A DNA stretch of 64,000 bases from Curtobacterium aurantiacum (lineage in GTDB: Bacteria > Actinomycetota > Actinomycetes > Actinomycetales > Microbacteriaceae), in contig NZ_JAHEWN010000009.1 in assembly GCF_018598555.1 (NCBI RefSeq), positions 1 through 64,000 on the forward strand, written 5' to 3'. Made by a program: the position numbers and the translations under genes. The notes beneath the pieces were generated by a model. It was not told the origin of the DNA. It ran no database searches and worked only from the letters and a program-made list of their open reading frames with translations. Positions 1 through 7,502 of the stretch are shown here, piece after piece. The first letter of the stretch is position 1. Each line of letters opens with the position of its first letter.

Positions 1-1
1 C

Positions 2-77
2 GGCCCCATCGTATAGCGGCCTAGTACGCTGCCCTCTCACGGCGGTAACGCGGGTTCGAATCCCGCTGGGGTCACCA
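2..77 (+). tRNA. tRNA-Glu (anticodon CTC), CCA encoded
   Basis: The sequence folds as a full cloverleaf. The acceptor stem GGCCCCA (2-8) pairs with TGGGGTC (67-73) with one G-U pair. The anticodon stem 29-33/41-45 encloses a 7-base loop with CTC at 36-38. The T stem GCGGG (50-54) pairs with CCCGC (62-66) around TTCGAAT. Discriminator A at 74 is followed by genome-encoded CCA (75-77). CTC reads GAG codons, hence glutamate. A strong hairpin terminator follows directly. Confidence 0.97.
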
Positions 78-83
78 GCACGC

Positions 84-117
84 AAACCCCCGACGAGCTC
101 CGGCTCGGCGGGGGTTT
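84..117 (+). terminator. Hairpin terminator after tRNA-Glu
   Basis: AAACCCCCG (84-92) pairs with CGGGGGTTT (109-117), with an inner CGAGC/GCTCG helix and a TCCG loop. It lies 7 bases after the tRNA CCA end. The 3' side ends in only three T residues, which is usual for intrinsic terminators in GC-rich actinobacteria. Confidence 0.8.
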
Positions 118-129
118 CGTCGTCTCGGC

Positions 130-135
130 TAGCCT
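130..135 (+). promoter_or_regulatory. -10 box (TAGCCT) before the crcB pair
   Basis: TAGCCT lies 25 bases before the first crcB start and just downstream of the tRNA terminator. A GAGAGGAG ribosome binding site sits between it and the GTG. No convincing -35 box and no fluoride riboswitch core were seen in this short gap. Confidence 0.45.
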
Positions 136-160
136 GGGTCGTCGTCGAGAGGAGCCCTCC

Positions 161-607
161 GTGCACGACGAACGACCACCGCACCTGCGCTGGCGGCTGA
201 TCGCCCTGGTCGCCCTCGGCGGTGCGATCGGCACGGCGGCCCGGGCCCTGTTCGCGACCGCGTTCCCCGCCCACGACGGCATCAGCTGGACGATCCTCAC
301 GATCAACGTCGTCGGGGCGTTCTGCCTCGGGTTCCTGCTCGACGCCCTCGCCCGCCGCGGACCCGACCTCGGTCGACGTCGCGCGGTCCGGCTGTTCGTC
401 GGCACCGGTGTGCTCGGCGGCTTCACGACCTACAGCACGCTGGCCGACGACACCGCGCAGCTGCTCGACCTCGGTCGGTGGACGGCGGGCAGCGGGTACG
501 CACTGCTGTCGGTCGTGCTCGGACTCGTCGCGGTCGTCCTCGGTCTGTGGGTCGCCGCGGCCACCCGGCCCCGCACCCGCCCCGAACCGCTGCAGGACGC
601 CCGATGA
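161..607 (+). CDS. crcB: Fluoride channel CrcB/Fluc, first subunit
   Basis: 148 aa CrcB-type membrane protein with about four hydrophobic helices. Family motifs are seen in order: GGAIGTAARALFA near residue 27, LTINVVGAFCLGFLL near residue 45, and GGFTTYSTLADDTAQLLD near residue 86. Members form the dual-topology Fluc fluoride exporter of the cell membrane. The GTG start is supported by GAGAGGAG eight bases upstream. Its stop overlaps the start of a second crcB gene (ATGA), as is usual in Gram-positive bacteria where two subunits form a heterodimer. The C-terminus is an Arg/Pro-rich tail. Confidence 0.93.
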   Translation: MHDERPPHLRWRLIALVALGGAIGTAARALFATAFPAHDGISWTILTINVVGAFCLGFLLDALARRGPDLGRRRAVRLFVGTGVLGGFTTYSTLADDTAQLLDLGRWTAGSGYALLSVVLGLVAVVLGLWVAAATRPRTRPEPLQDAR

Positions 608-993
608 GCCCGGTCGAACTGCTCCTGGTCGCGGTCGGTGGGGGAGCCGGCGCCGCCCTGCGCTTCGTGCTCGACGGCGTCGTCAAGGCCCGGGTCGCCG
701 GTTCGCGGTTCGCCGCGTTCCCGGTCGGCACCCTGCTCATCAACGTGTCCGGATCGCTCGTGCTCGGTGTCCTGACGGGCCTCGCGCAGGCCGGCACCCT
801 CCCCGCCTCGACGGTCGCTGTGCTCGGGACGGGCATGATGGGTGGGTACACGACGTTCTCGACGGCGAGCGTCGAGACCGTACAGCTCCTCCGATCCGGA
901 AAGCCCCGGCTCGCCGTCCTGAACGGCCTCGGGATGCTCGTCGTCTCGGTCGGCGCAGCTGCGCTCGGCCTCTGGATCGGAAGGAACTCATGA
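604..993 (+). CDS. crcB: Fluoride channel CrcB/Fluc, second subunit
   Basis: 129 aa, four predicted helices, the partner of the upstream crcB. Motifs: VGGGAGAALRFVLDG near residue 9, PVGTLLINVSGSLVLG near residue 40, GGYTTFSTASVETVQL near residue 79. ATG 604 overlaps the previous stop by four bases, so the two are translationally coupled. A longer open frame runs upstream, but this start is the one that aligns with the family. Its own stop overlaps the next gene (ATGA), making a three-gene coupled operon. Confidence 0.94.
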   Translation: MSPVELLLVAVGGGAGAALRFVLDGVVKARVAGSRFAAFPVGTLLINVSGSLVLGVLTGLAQAGTLPASTVAVLGTGMMGGYTTFSTASVETVQLLRSGKPRLAVLNGLGMLVVSVGAAALGLWIGRNS

Positions 994-1595
994 CCTCGGA
1001 ACGCCCCGGCGAACTCGTCCTCGTCCGTCACGGAGAGACGGAGTGGTCGAAGAGCGGGCAGCACACCGGCCGCACCGACATCCCCCTCACCGAGAACGGT
1101 GTCGAGCAGGCGAAGCGCGCCGGCCGCTACCTCGGCGACCGGTCGTTCGCGCTGGCGCTGTCGAGCCCCCTGCAGCGTGCCCGCGACACCGCGCACCTGA
1201 TCGGCGTCGAGCCGGAGACCGACGAGGACCTGTACGAGTGGGACTACGGCGCGTACGAGGGCCTGACCACGCCGCAGATCAAGGTGCTGCGCCACGGGCC
1301 GTGGGACCTGTGGACCGACGGGGTCCCCGCCGGTGACACCCCCGGTGAGAGCGCCGCCGAGGTCCGGGTCCGCGTCGAGCGCATCCTGAACCGTGCCCGT
1401 CCGGTGCTCGCCGAGGGCCACGACGCCGTGTTCATCGCCCACGGCCACGTGCTCCGTGCGCTCGGCGCCGCGTGGATCCGCCTCGCGCCACAGGACGGCG
1501 CCGTGCTGAAGCTCGGCACCGCCTCGGTCAGCATCCTCGGGTACGAGCACGGCCGCCCCGTCATCGACGCCTGGAACATCCAGCCGCGCGACTGA
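990..1595 (+). CDS. Histidine phosphatase family protein (phosphoglycerate-mutase-like)
   Basis: 201 aa. It carries the branch-1 histidine phosphatase core: LVLVRHGETEWS with the phospho-accepting His14, TGRTDIPLTENG, SSPLQRARDTA, EWDYGAYEG and the second catalytic His in AHGHVLRALGA (about residue 151). These enzymes remove or transfer phosphate from small molecules. The short length and SixA/PhoE-like motif spacing argue for a phosphatase rather than glycolytic GpmA, but the substrate cannot be told. The ATG at 990 follows GGAAGG and overlaps the crcB stop. Confidence 0.9.
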   Translation: MTSERPGELVLVRHGETEWSKSGQHTGRTDIPLTENGVEQAKRAGRYLGDRSFALALSSPLQRARDTAHLIGVEPETDEDLYEWDYGAYEGLTTPQIKVLRHGPWDLWTDGVPAGDTPGESAAEVRVRVERILNRARPVLAEGHDAVFIAHGHVLRALGAAWIRLAPQDGAVLKLGTASVSILGYEHGRPVIDAWNIQPRD

Positions 1596-1621
1596 CGCCG
1601 CGTGGTCGGTGGGACCTGTTT

Positions 1622-1713
1622 GCGAAAGCGACAGACCCACGGCACGCCGGGCCGTCCCGGCCGCGAAAGCGACAGGTTCGTGCGGATGTTCCGCGGCGAT
1701 CTGTCGCTTCCGC
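1622..1713. repeat. Family-B repeat cluster (GCGAAAGCGACAG motifs)
   Basis: GCGAAAGCGACAG occurs twice in direct orientation (1622-1634 and 1663-1675) and once inverted with one mismatch (CTGTCGCTTCCGC, 1701-1713). The second and third copies can form a hairpin. The same GCGACA core with a flanking GCGAAA recurs at 21240-21290, 23888-23940 and 33709-33758. Confidence 0.7.
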
Positions 1714-1733
1714 GGGACGGTGGTCGTGACCAC

Positions 1734-1785
1734 ACGACGGACGGGAGGCCCGTGGCGGCGCCGCCACGGGCCTCCCGTCCGTCGT
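1734..1785. repeat. Family-A palindrome, 52 bases, perfect
   Basis: The left arm 1734-1759 is the exact reverse complement of 1760-1785, including GGGAGGCCCGTGGCGGC. Such a hairpin could end transcription arriving from either side. Related palindromes occur at 21320, 23812, 28072, 33777, 44289, 51666, 56618 and 61334. Confidence 0.9.
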
Positions 1786-1792
1786 CTGCGTA

Positions 1793-1952
1793 CGTTCCTT
1801 CCCCTGTCAGGCGCGATGGAAGGTGGAATCGGGCGTTCCTGGTCGAAAGGAACGACCAGGTACGCCCGGTTCGACCAGGTACGCCCGATTCGACCAGGTA
1901 CGCCCGATTCGACCCGGTACGCCCGGGAGGGCCCGCTACGCCCGGGAGGGCG
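1793..1952. repeat. Family-C element with about five 19-base tandem repeats
   Basis: The first 80 bases (1793-1872) match 28133-28212 at 70 of 80 positions by hand count with no gap. The arm GAATCGGGCGTTCCTGGTCG (1826-1845) pairs imperfectly with 1853-1872 around AAAGGAA. The right arm is then repeated with a 19-base period at about 1853, 1872, 1891, 1910 and 1929, decaying towards GCCCGGGAGG. Confidence 0.85.
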
Positions 1953-1956
1953 CGCC

Positions 1957-3024
1957 TCAGACGGTGCGGATCGCGCTCGTCGCACCCAGGGCACGCCCGC
2001 GCCGACGCTCGATCGCGCGTCCGACGACCAGCAGCCCGACGCTGACCACGGCCCCGAGCACGGTCTGGGCGATGCGGTCGAGGGCCAGCAGCTGCGGCGC
2101 CTCGGGCAGGCTCAGCCACGACACCGCCAACGCGAGCGGGGTGAGGAACAGCAGGCAGACGGCGTAGTTCCGGGCGACGAAGATCTCCGCGAAGAACTGC
2201 CCGACGACGGCCAGCAGGACGATCCACCAGGCCGACGGCTCGAGCAGCAGGATCCCGACCGCGATCACCGTGCCGCCGATCGTGCCGATGACGCGCTGCC
2301 CCGCGCGGACGACGGTGTGCCGCTGCCGGATCGCCGGCAGGGTCGACACCACCGCGATCACCGCCCAGTAGGGGTGCCCGAGCCCGGGGATCGACTCTGC
2401 GACCGCCCCGGCGACCAGCGAGCCGACGACGTTGAGCCCGACCGTCTCCCACAGTGCCGGCGTCCGCAGGACCGCGAGCGACCGGTGCTTGCGGTCGGCC
2501 AGCGGGCGGAACCGGTGCGGGGCGTGCGGGTGGAACACCCGGCGGAGCACGGCGCCGGACATCGCGACGAGCCAGGCCCAGGCCACCGAGCACACGATGA
2601 TCGTCGCCACCAGCGGGACGTCGGCCGGGCGCATCGGCACCAGTGCGGACACGACGAACGCGAACACCGGGAAGATCGGCTGCGCGGGGATCGCCCGGAG
2701 CGCGGAGAGGGTGCAGACCGCGACGACCAGGACGACGACGAGCCCCACGGCCTGCAGCCAGAGCGGCGACCCGACGAGCCCGACCCCGATGCCGGCGAAC
2801 ATGCAGAGCGCCTGCAGTGCACCCGCGACGCCGGTGGTGACGGCACGCTGCCGGTAGGGCTCGGTCGCGCCGAAGATGGCGGTGAAGCCGGCGAACATGG
2901 CGAAGGCCGCGTACCCCGGCATCCCGAGTGCGATGAGCAGCGCGAGTGGTGCGCCACCGGCGATCGCGGCGCGAGCCGCGCCCTCGAGGTTGATGGTCCG
3001 GGTCGAGTGCGCAGGTGTCGTCAT
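1957..3024 (-). CDS. FUSC family membrane protein (putative aromatic acid exporter)
   Basis: 355 aa with two blocks of hydrophobic helices: about residues 25-150 (LALLIALGMPGYAAFAMFAGFTAIFG onwards) and about 190-345. Between them lies a basic loop (VFHPHAPHRFRPLADRKHR). The second block, with HPYWAVIAVVSTLP and AGQRVIGTIGGTVIAV, is typical of the FUSC/fusaric-acid-resistance superfamily of the cell membrane. I chose ATG 3024; an open frame upstream runs through tandem repeats and is not family-like. The substrate is unknown. Transcribed alone, convergent with the phosphatase and divergent from leuC. Confidence 0.82.
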   Translation of the reverse strand: MTTPAHSTRTINLEGAARAAIAGGAPLALLIALGMPGYAAFAMFAGFTAIFGATEPYRQRAVTTGVAGALQALCMFAGIGVGLVGSPLWLQAVGLVVVLVVAVCTLSALRAIPAQPIFPVFAFVVSALVPMRPADVPLVATIIVCSVAWAWLVAMSGAVLRRVFHPHAPHRFRPLADRKHRSLAVLRTPALWETVGLNVVGSLVAGAVAESIPGLGHPYWAVIAVVSTLPAIRQRHTVVRAGQRVIGTIGGTVIAVGILLLEPSAWWIVLLAVVGQFFAEIFVARNYAVCLLFLTPLALAVSWLSLPEAPQLLALDRIAQTVLGAVVSVGLLVVGRAIERRRGRALGATSAIRTV

Positions 3025-3064
3025 GTCGTCACCATCTTCCCACCGCGACGGGTGTCGGGGAGTC

Positions 3065-3084
3065 GCCACGGGCCTCCAGGCCGC
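3065..3084. repeat. 20-base dispersed repeat GCCACGGGCCTCCAGGCCGC
   Basis: This exact 20-base word occurs again at 19473-19492 (inside smc) and 31465-31484 (inside the flavoprotein gene). A copy with one mismatch lies on the opposite strand at 6700-6719 (inside plsC). It contains GCCACGGGCCTCC, one arm of the family-A palindromes. Confidence 0.9.
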
Positions 3085-3104
3085 CCCGCCACGGGGTGCC
3101 GCGC

Positions 3105-3173
3105 GTGCGACGGGCGGGGTGACGTGCGTGCGACGGGCGGGGTGACGTGCGTGCGGCGGGCGGGGTGCCGCGC
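3105..3173. repeat. 23-base tandem repeat, three copies
   Basis: GTGCGACGGGCGGGGTGACGTGC occupies 3105-3127 and is repeated exactly at 3128-3150; a third copy with three changes follows at 3151-3173. It ends just before the 12-base palindrome upstream of leuC, inside the divergent FUSC/leuC promoter region. Confidence 0.95.
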
Positions 3174-3174
3174 G

Positions 3175-3186
3175 TTGGTATACCAA
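3175..3186. promoter_or_regulatory. Perfect palindrome TTGGTATACCAA, candidate GntR-type operator
   Basis: A perfect 12-base inverted repeat 66 bases before the leuC start. Its GT-(N2)-AC core matches the general operator form of GntR-family repressors. A possible -10 box TAGAGT lies at 3190-3195, so a protein bound here would cover a leuC promoter. No regulator gene lies nearby. Confidence 0.55.
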
Positions 3187-3251
3187 TGGTAGAGTCGCCT
3201 GATCGTGCCGCGGTCCGCGGCGCATCGACGAGGACGAGGAGGGCTGAGCTC

Positions 3252-4709
3252 ATGGGAAAGACGCTCGCCGAGAAGGTGTGGGACGACCACGTCGTGGTCA
3301 AGGGCGAGGACGGCAACCCCGACCTCCTCTACATCGACCTCCACCTCGTGCACGAGGTGACGAGTCCGCAGGCGTTCGACGGCCTGCGGCAGGCCGGACG
3401 TCCGGTCCGCCGCCTCGACCTGACGATCGCGACCGAGGACCACAACACCCCGACGCTCGCCATCGACCGCCCCATCGCGGACCCGACGAGCCGGATCCAG
3501 ATCGAGACCCTCCGTCGCAACTGCGAGGAGTTCGGCGTCCGGCTGCACTCCCTCGGCGACAAGGAGCAGGGCATCGTCCACGTGGTCGGCCCGCAGCTCG
3601 GCCTGACCATGCCCGGCATCACCGTGGTCTGCGGCGACTCGCACACGAGCACCCACGGGGCCTTCGGCGCCATGGCGTTCGGCATCGGCACGTCCGAGGT
3701 CGAGCACGTCCTCGCCACCCAGACCCTGCCGCTCAAGCCGTTCAAGACGATGGCGATCACCGTCGAGGGCACGCTGCGCCCGGGCGTGACGGCGAAGGAC
3801 ATCATCCTGGCCGTCATCGCGAAGATCGGCACGGGCGGCGGGCAGGGCTACGTGCTCGAGTACCGCGGCTCCGCGATCCGCGCGCTCTCGATGGAGGGGC
3901 GCATGACGATCTGCAACATGTCGATCGAGGCCGGTGCCCGCGCCGGCATGGTCGCCCCCGACCAGACCACCTACGACTACGTGCAGGGCCGTGACCACGC
4001 GCCCACGGGTGCGGACTGGGACGACGCCGTCGCGTACTGGGAGACCCTCGCCACCGACGACGACGCCGTGTTCGACGCCGAGGTGTTCATCGACGCCGAC
4101 GACCTCGAGCCCTTCGTCACCTGGGGCACGAACCCCGGCCAGGGCGTCTCGCTGTCCGAGAGCGTGCCGGACCCGGCCGCCTACAGCGACCCCAACGACC
4201 AGGCCGCCGCCCGCCGCGCCCTGGAGTACATGGACATCACCGCGGGCACCCCGATGAAGGACATCGCCGTCGACGCGGTGTTCATGGGGTCCTGCACGAA
4301 CTCGCGCATCGAGGACCTGCGGGCCTTCGCGTCGATCATCAAGGGCCGCACCAAGGCCGACGGCGTCCGCGTGATGGTCGTGCCCGGCTCCGCGCGGGTC
4401 CGGCTCGAGGCCGAGGCCGAGGGGCTCGACAAGGTGTTCACCGAGTTCGGCGCCGAGTGGCGGTTCGCCGGCTGCTCGATGTGCCTCGGCATGAACCCGG
4501 ACCAGCTGGCTCCGGGGGAGCGCTGCGCCAGCACCTCGAACCGCAACTTCGAGGGGCGCCAGGGCAAGGGCGGTCGCACGCACCTGGTGTCGCCGCTCGT
4601 CGCCGCGGCCACCGCGGTGCGCGGCACGCTGTCCAGCCCGTGGGACCTGGCCACCGACGACGAGATCGCAGCGGCGACGTCCGCCACCGCCACCGAGGGG
4701 ACCTTCTGA
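3252..4709 (+). CDS. leuC: 3-isopropylmalate dehydratase, large subunit
   Basis: 485 aa, full length. It isomerises 2-isopropylmalate to 3-isopropylmalate in leucine synthesis, as a complex with LeuD, using a [4Fe-4S] cluster. Cluster cysteines are seen at C348 ([12 protein letters not shown]) and C408/C411 ([10 protein letters not shown]). [13 protein letters not shown] and the N-terminal [15 protein letters not shown] are also typical. ATG 3252 is preceded by GAGGAGGG; the open frame upstream covers repeats and is discarded. Its stop overlaps leuD by one base (TGATG). The upstream palindrome suggests repression by a DNA-binding regulator. Confidence 0.97.
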   Translation: MGKTLAEKVWDDHVVVKGEDGNPDLLYIDLHLVHEVTSPQAFDGLRQAGRPVRRLDLTIATEDHNTPTLAIDRPIADPTSRIQIETLRRNCEEFGVRLHSLGDKEQGIVHVVGPQLGLTMPGITVVCGDSHTSTHGAFGAMAFGIGTSEVEHVLATQTLPLKPFKTMAITVEGTLRPGVTAKDIILAVIAKIGTGGGQGYVLEYRGSAIRALSMEGRMTICNMSIEAGARAGMVAPDQTTYDYVQGRDHAPTGADWDDAVAYWETLATDDDAVFDAEVFIDADDLEPFVTWGTNPGQGVSLSESVPDPAAYSDPNDQAAARRALEYMDITAGTPMKDIAVDAVFMGSCTNSRIEDLRAFASIIKGRTKADGVRVMVVPGSARVRLEAEAEGLDKVFTEFGAEWRFAGCSMCLGMNPDQLAPGERCASTSNRNFEGRQGKGGRTHLVSPLVAAATAVRGTLSSPWDLATDDEIAAATSATATEGTF

Positions 4710-5305
4710 TGGACAAGATCACCACCGTCTCCGGCATCGCCGCGCCGCTCAAGCGGTCCAACGTCGACACCGACCAGATCATCCCCGCGGTGTACCTGAA
4801 GCGCGTCACGAAGACCGGCTTCGAGGACGCCCTGTTCTCCGGGTGGCGCCAGGACCCCGACTTCGTTCTGAACCAGGAGCCCTACCAGGGTGCCCGTGTG
4901 CTCGTCGCCGGGCCGGACTTCGGCACCGGGTCGTCGCGCGAGCACGCCGTCTGGGCGCTCCGTGACTTCGGCTTCTCGGTGGTCGTCTCACCCCGTTTCG
5001 CGGACATCTTCAAGGGCAACGCCGGCAAGCAGGGCCTGGTCACCGCGATCGTGACCGAACCGGAAGTCGAGCGCCTCTGGGCCGCCATCGAGGCGAACCC
5101 GGGCATCGAGGCGACGGTCGACCTCGTGACGCAGCGCGTGTCGCTGGGGGATGTGGACGTCCCCTTCGAGATCGACGCCTACACTCGTTGGCGGTTGATG
5201 GAAGGGCTCGACGACATCGGGCTCACCCTCCGTGACGAGACCTCGATCACGGAGTTCGAATCCCGCCGCTCCAGTTGGCGGCCGAAGACATTGCCGGTGA
5301 AGTAG
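4709..5305 (+). CDS. leuD: 3-isopropylmalate dehydratase, small subunit
   Basis: 198 aa, the swivel-domain partner of LeuC. Motifs: [17 protein letters not shown] near residue 15, [17 protein letters not shown] near residue 70 and [17 protein letters not shown] near residue 94. ATG 4709 lies in TGATG with the leuC stop, so the subunits are translationally coupled. The stop TAG overlaps the GTG of murA by one base, linking leucine and cell-wall synthesis in one transcript. Confidence 0.96.
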   Translation: MDKITTVSGIAAPLKRSNVDTDQIIPAVYLKRVTKTGFEDALFSGWRQDPDFVLNQEPYQGARVLVAGPDFGTGSSREHAVWALRDFGFSVVVSPRFADIFKGNAGKQGLVTAIVTEPEVERLWAAIEANPGIEATVDLVTQRVSLGDVDVPFEIDAYTRWRLMEGLDDIGLTLRDETSITEFESRRSSWRPKTLPVK

Positions 5306-6672
5306 TGAACTCTCTCGTACAGGACGCAGCGGCCGCAGGGGCGCGCGTGGGCCTCAAGTCGGACGAGATCGTCATCCGCGGGGGCAAGCCGCTCGTGGGA
5401 CGCATCGAGGTCCGTGGGGCGAAGAACCTCGCGACCAAGGCCATGGTGGCGTCGCTGCTCGGTGACACCCCGTCGATCCTCCGTGACGTGCCGGACATCT
5501 CCGACGTCAAGGTGGTCCGCGGGCTGCTCGAGGTGCACGGCGTGCGCATCACCGATCCTGCACGAGGCGAGCTCATCCTCGACCCGTCGCGCGTCGAGTC
5601 GGCGCACTTCGCCGAGATCGACGCGCACGCCGGCTCGAGCCGCATCCCGATCCTGTTCTGCGGGCCGCTGCTGCACAAGCTCGGCGAGGCGTTCATCCCC
5701 GACCTCGGTGGCTGCCGCATCGGCGACCGCCCGATCGACTTCCACCTCGACGCCCTGCGTGCCATGGGCGCGGTCGTCGACAAGCAGGTCAACGGCATCC
5801 ACCTGACGGCTCCGGACGGTCTGAAGGGCGCCTCGATCGAGCTGCCGTACCCCAGCGTCGGCGCGACCGAGCAGGTCCTGCTCTCGGCGACCCTCGCCAA
5901 GGGCGTCACCGAGCTGCGGAACGCCGCGATCGAGCCCGAGATCATGGACCTCATCGCGATCCTGCAGAAGATGGGCGCCATCGTCTCGGTCGAGCCGAAC
6001 CGCGTCATCTTCATCGAGGGCGTCGAGTCGCTCCGTGGCTACACGCACCGAGCGATCAACGACCGCAACGAGGCCGCCAGCTGGGCCTCAGCCGCGCTCG
6101 CCACCAACGGCGACATCTTCGTCGAGGGCGCGAACCAGCAGGAGCTCATGACGTTCCTCAACGTCTTCCGGAAGGTCGGCGGCGGGTTCGACATCCAGGA
6201 GGACGGCATCCGGTTCTACCGCGAGCTGGACACCCTGAAGCCCGTCGTCATCGAGACCGACGTGCACCCCGGCTTCATGACGGACTGGCAGCAGCCGCTC
6301 GTCGTCGCACTGACCCAGGCCGAGGGCCAGAGCATCGTGCACGAGACCGTCTACGAGAACCGCTTCGGCTTCACCGACGCCCTGAACGAGATGGGCGCCG
6401 ACATCGTCGTGCACAAGGAGGGGCTGCCCGGCCACGACCGCCGTGTCGCCCGCCGCCCGTTCGAGCAGGCCGCCGTCGTCACCGGTCCGACGAAGCTGCA
6501 CGCTGCCAACGTCCGCGTCCCCGACCTGCGCGGTGGCTTCAGCCACCTCATCGCGGCGCTGACCGCCGAGGGCGAGTCGCACATCACCAACGTCGGCATC
6601 ATCAGTCGCGGCTACGAGCACTTCATCCCGAAGCTGCGCAAGCTCGGCGCCGATTTCGATTTTGCTGGATAG
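5305..6672 (+). CDS. murA: UDP-N-acetylglucosamine 1-carboxyvinyltransferase
   Basis: 455 aa. MurA transfers enolpyruvate from PEP to UDP-GlcNAc, the first committed step of peptidoglycan synthesis, in the cytoplasm. The catalytic loop reads GGCRIGDRPIDFHL with Cys137, the residue alkylated by fosfomycin in cysteine-type MurA; mycobacteria carry Asp there. Also seen: KSDEIVIRGGKPLVGRIEVRG-type N-terminus with GAKN, and C-terminal RGGFSHLIAALTAEG. I chose GTG 5305, overlapping the leuD stop; about 20 residues precede the conserved fold. Confidence 0.95.
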   Translation: MNSLVQDAAAAGARVGLKSDEIVIRGGKPLVGRIEVRGAKNLATKAMVASLLGDTPSILRDVPDISDVKVVRGLLEVHGVRITDPARGELILDPSRVESAHFAEIDAHAGSSRIPILFCGPLLHKLGEAFIPDLGGCRIGDRPIDFHLDALRAMGAVVDKQVNGIHLTAPDGLKGASIELPYPSVGATEQVLLSATLAKGVTELRNAAIEPEIMDLIAILQKMGAIVSVEPNRVIFIEGVESLRGYTHRAINDRNEAASWASAALATNGDIFVEGANQQELMTFLNVFRKVGGGFDIQEDGIRFYRELDTLKPVVIETDVHPGFMTDWQQPLVVALTQAEGQSIVHETVYENRFGFTDALNEMGADIVVHKEGLPGHDRRVARRPFEQAAVVTGPTKLHAANVRVPDLRGGFSHLIAALTAEGESHITNVGIISRGYEHFIPKLRKLGADFDFAG

Positions 6673-6677
6673 GCACA

Positions 6678-7502
6678 GTGCCGGCTGAAGGAAACGGCGA
6701 CGGCCTGGAGGCCCGTGGCGGCTCCGACGCGCAGGTCGCGACCGGCATCCCCGTGCGCGGGCGCCGGTGGCGGCGCGGCGAGCTGAACACCGCCTTCCGC
6801 ATCGTCGCCTCGATCGTCATCCCGACGTTCCGCTTCTCGGCGCGCTACCACTGGCACGGCCCGAACCGCCTGCCGGCGGAGGGCGCGTTCGTGCTCGCGC
6901 CGAACCACTTCACGAACATCGACCCCCTCGTCGTGGGCACCGCCGTGTACATCTCGAAGCGGGCGCCGCGGTTCCTCGCGAAGGCGTCCCTGTTCCGGGT
7001 GCCCGTCGTCGGCAAGCTCATGTCCGGCATGGGGCAGATCCCCGTCGAGCGTTCCGGTCGGACCCGACTGAGCGACCCGCTCGGCGGCGGCCGGTCCCTG
7101 GTCGAACAGGGTGGGGCGATCATCGTCTACCCCGAGGGCACGCTGACCCGTGACCCCGACCTCTGGCCGATGCGCGGCAAGACCGGGGCGGTGCGGATCG
7201 CGCTCGAGAACGACGTGCCGCTCATCCCGATGGCCCACTGGGGCACGCAGAACATCATGGCGCGCTACGGCAAGAAGCTCCGGCTGTTCCCGCCGTCCCG
7301 CGTCGACGTGATCATCGGCGACCCGGTCGACCTGTCGGCCTACCGCGGCCGCCCGATCGACCAGCAGATGCTCGGTCAGGCCACCGAGCTCGTCATGCGC
7401 GAGATCACCGCGTTGCTCGAGGTGCTGCGTGGCGAACGGGCACCCGCGACCCGCTGGGACCCGGCGGCGAACAACCAGAAGGAGACCGGCCGGTTTGAGT
7501 GA
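6678..7502 (+). CDS. plsC: 1-acyl-sn-glycerol-3-phosphate acyltransferase (PlsC-like)
   Basis: 274 aa. A lysophospholipid acyltransferase of the membrane surface, making phosphatidic acid. It shows the HX4D motif NHFTNIDP (H77, D82), the acceptor motif around GQIPVERSGR and the YPEGTLTRD block. GTG 6678 comes 5 bases after murA. The first 35 residues are not conserved and include GLEARGG, encoded by a 19-of-20 copy of the dispersed 20-base repeat (6700-6719), so this leader may have grown from a repeat insertion (inference). The conserved domain starts near residue 45. Confidence 0.9.
   Translation: MPAEGNGDGLEARGGSDAQVATGIPVRGRRWRRGELNTAFRIVASIVIPTFRFSARYHWHGPNRLPAEGAFVLAPNHFTNIDPLVVGTAVYISKRAPRFLAKASLFRVPVVGKLMSGMGQIPVERSGRTRLSDPLGGGRSLVEQGGAIIVYPEGTLTRDPDLWPMRGKTGAVRIALENDVPLIPMAHWGTQNIMARYGKKLRLFPPSRVDVIIGDPVDLSAYRGRPIDQQMLGQATELVMREITALLEVLRGERAPATRWDPAANNQKETGRFE

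Larger units (their letters stand above)
1596..1956. other. 361-base convergent intergenic region made of repeats
   Basis: No gene is seen here. From left to right it holds a family-B repeat cluster (1622-1713), a 52-base perfect palindrome of family A (1734-1785) and a family-C element with tandem 19-base repeats (1793-1952). It separates the end of the phosphatase gene from the end of the convergent FUSC gene, so a two-way termination zone is the likely role (inference). Confidence 0.8.

Noticed and set aside
2..77. tRNA-Glu as an integration site of a mobile island
   Set aside because: No integrase and no second copy of the tRNA 3' end were seen; the following genes are ordinary chromosomal genes.
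118..160. Fluoride riboswitch before the crcB pair
   Set aside because: The gap is too short and lacks the conserved pseudoknot elements of the crcB motif.
1853..1952. CRISPR array
   Set aside because: The 19-base units are directly adjacent with no unique spacers, no leader and no cas genes in the window.
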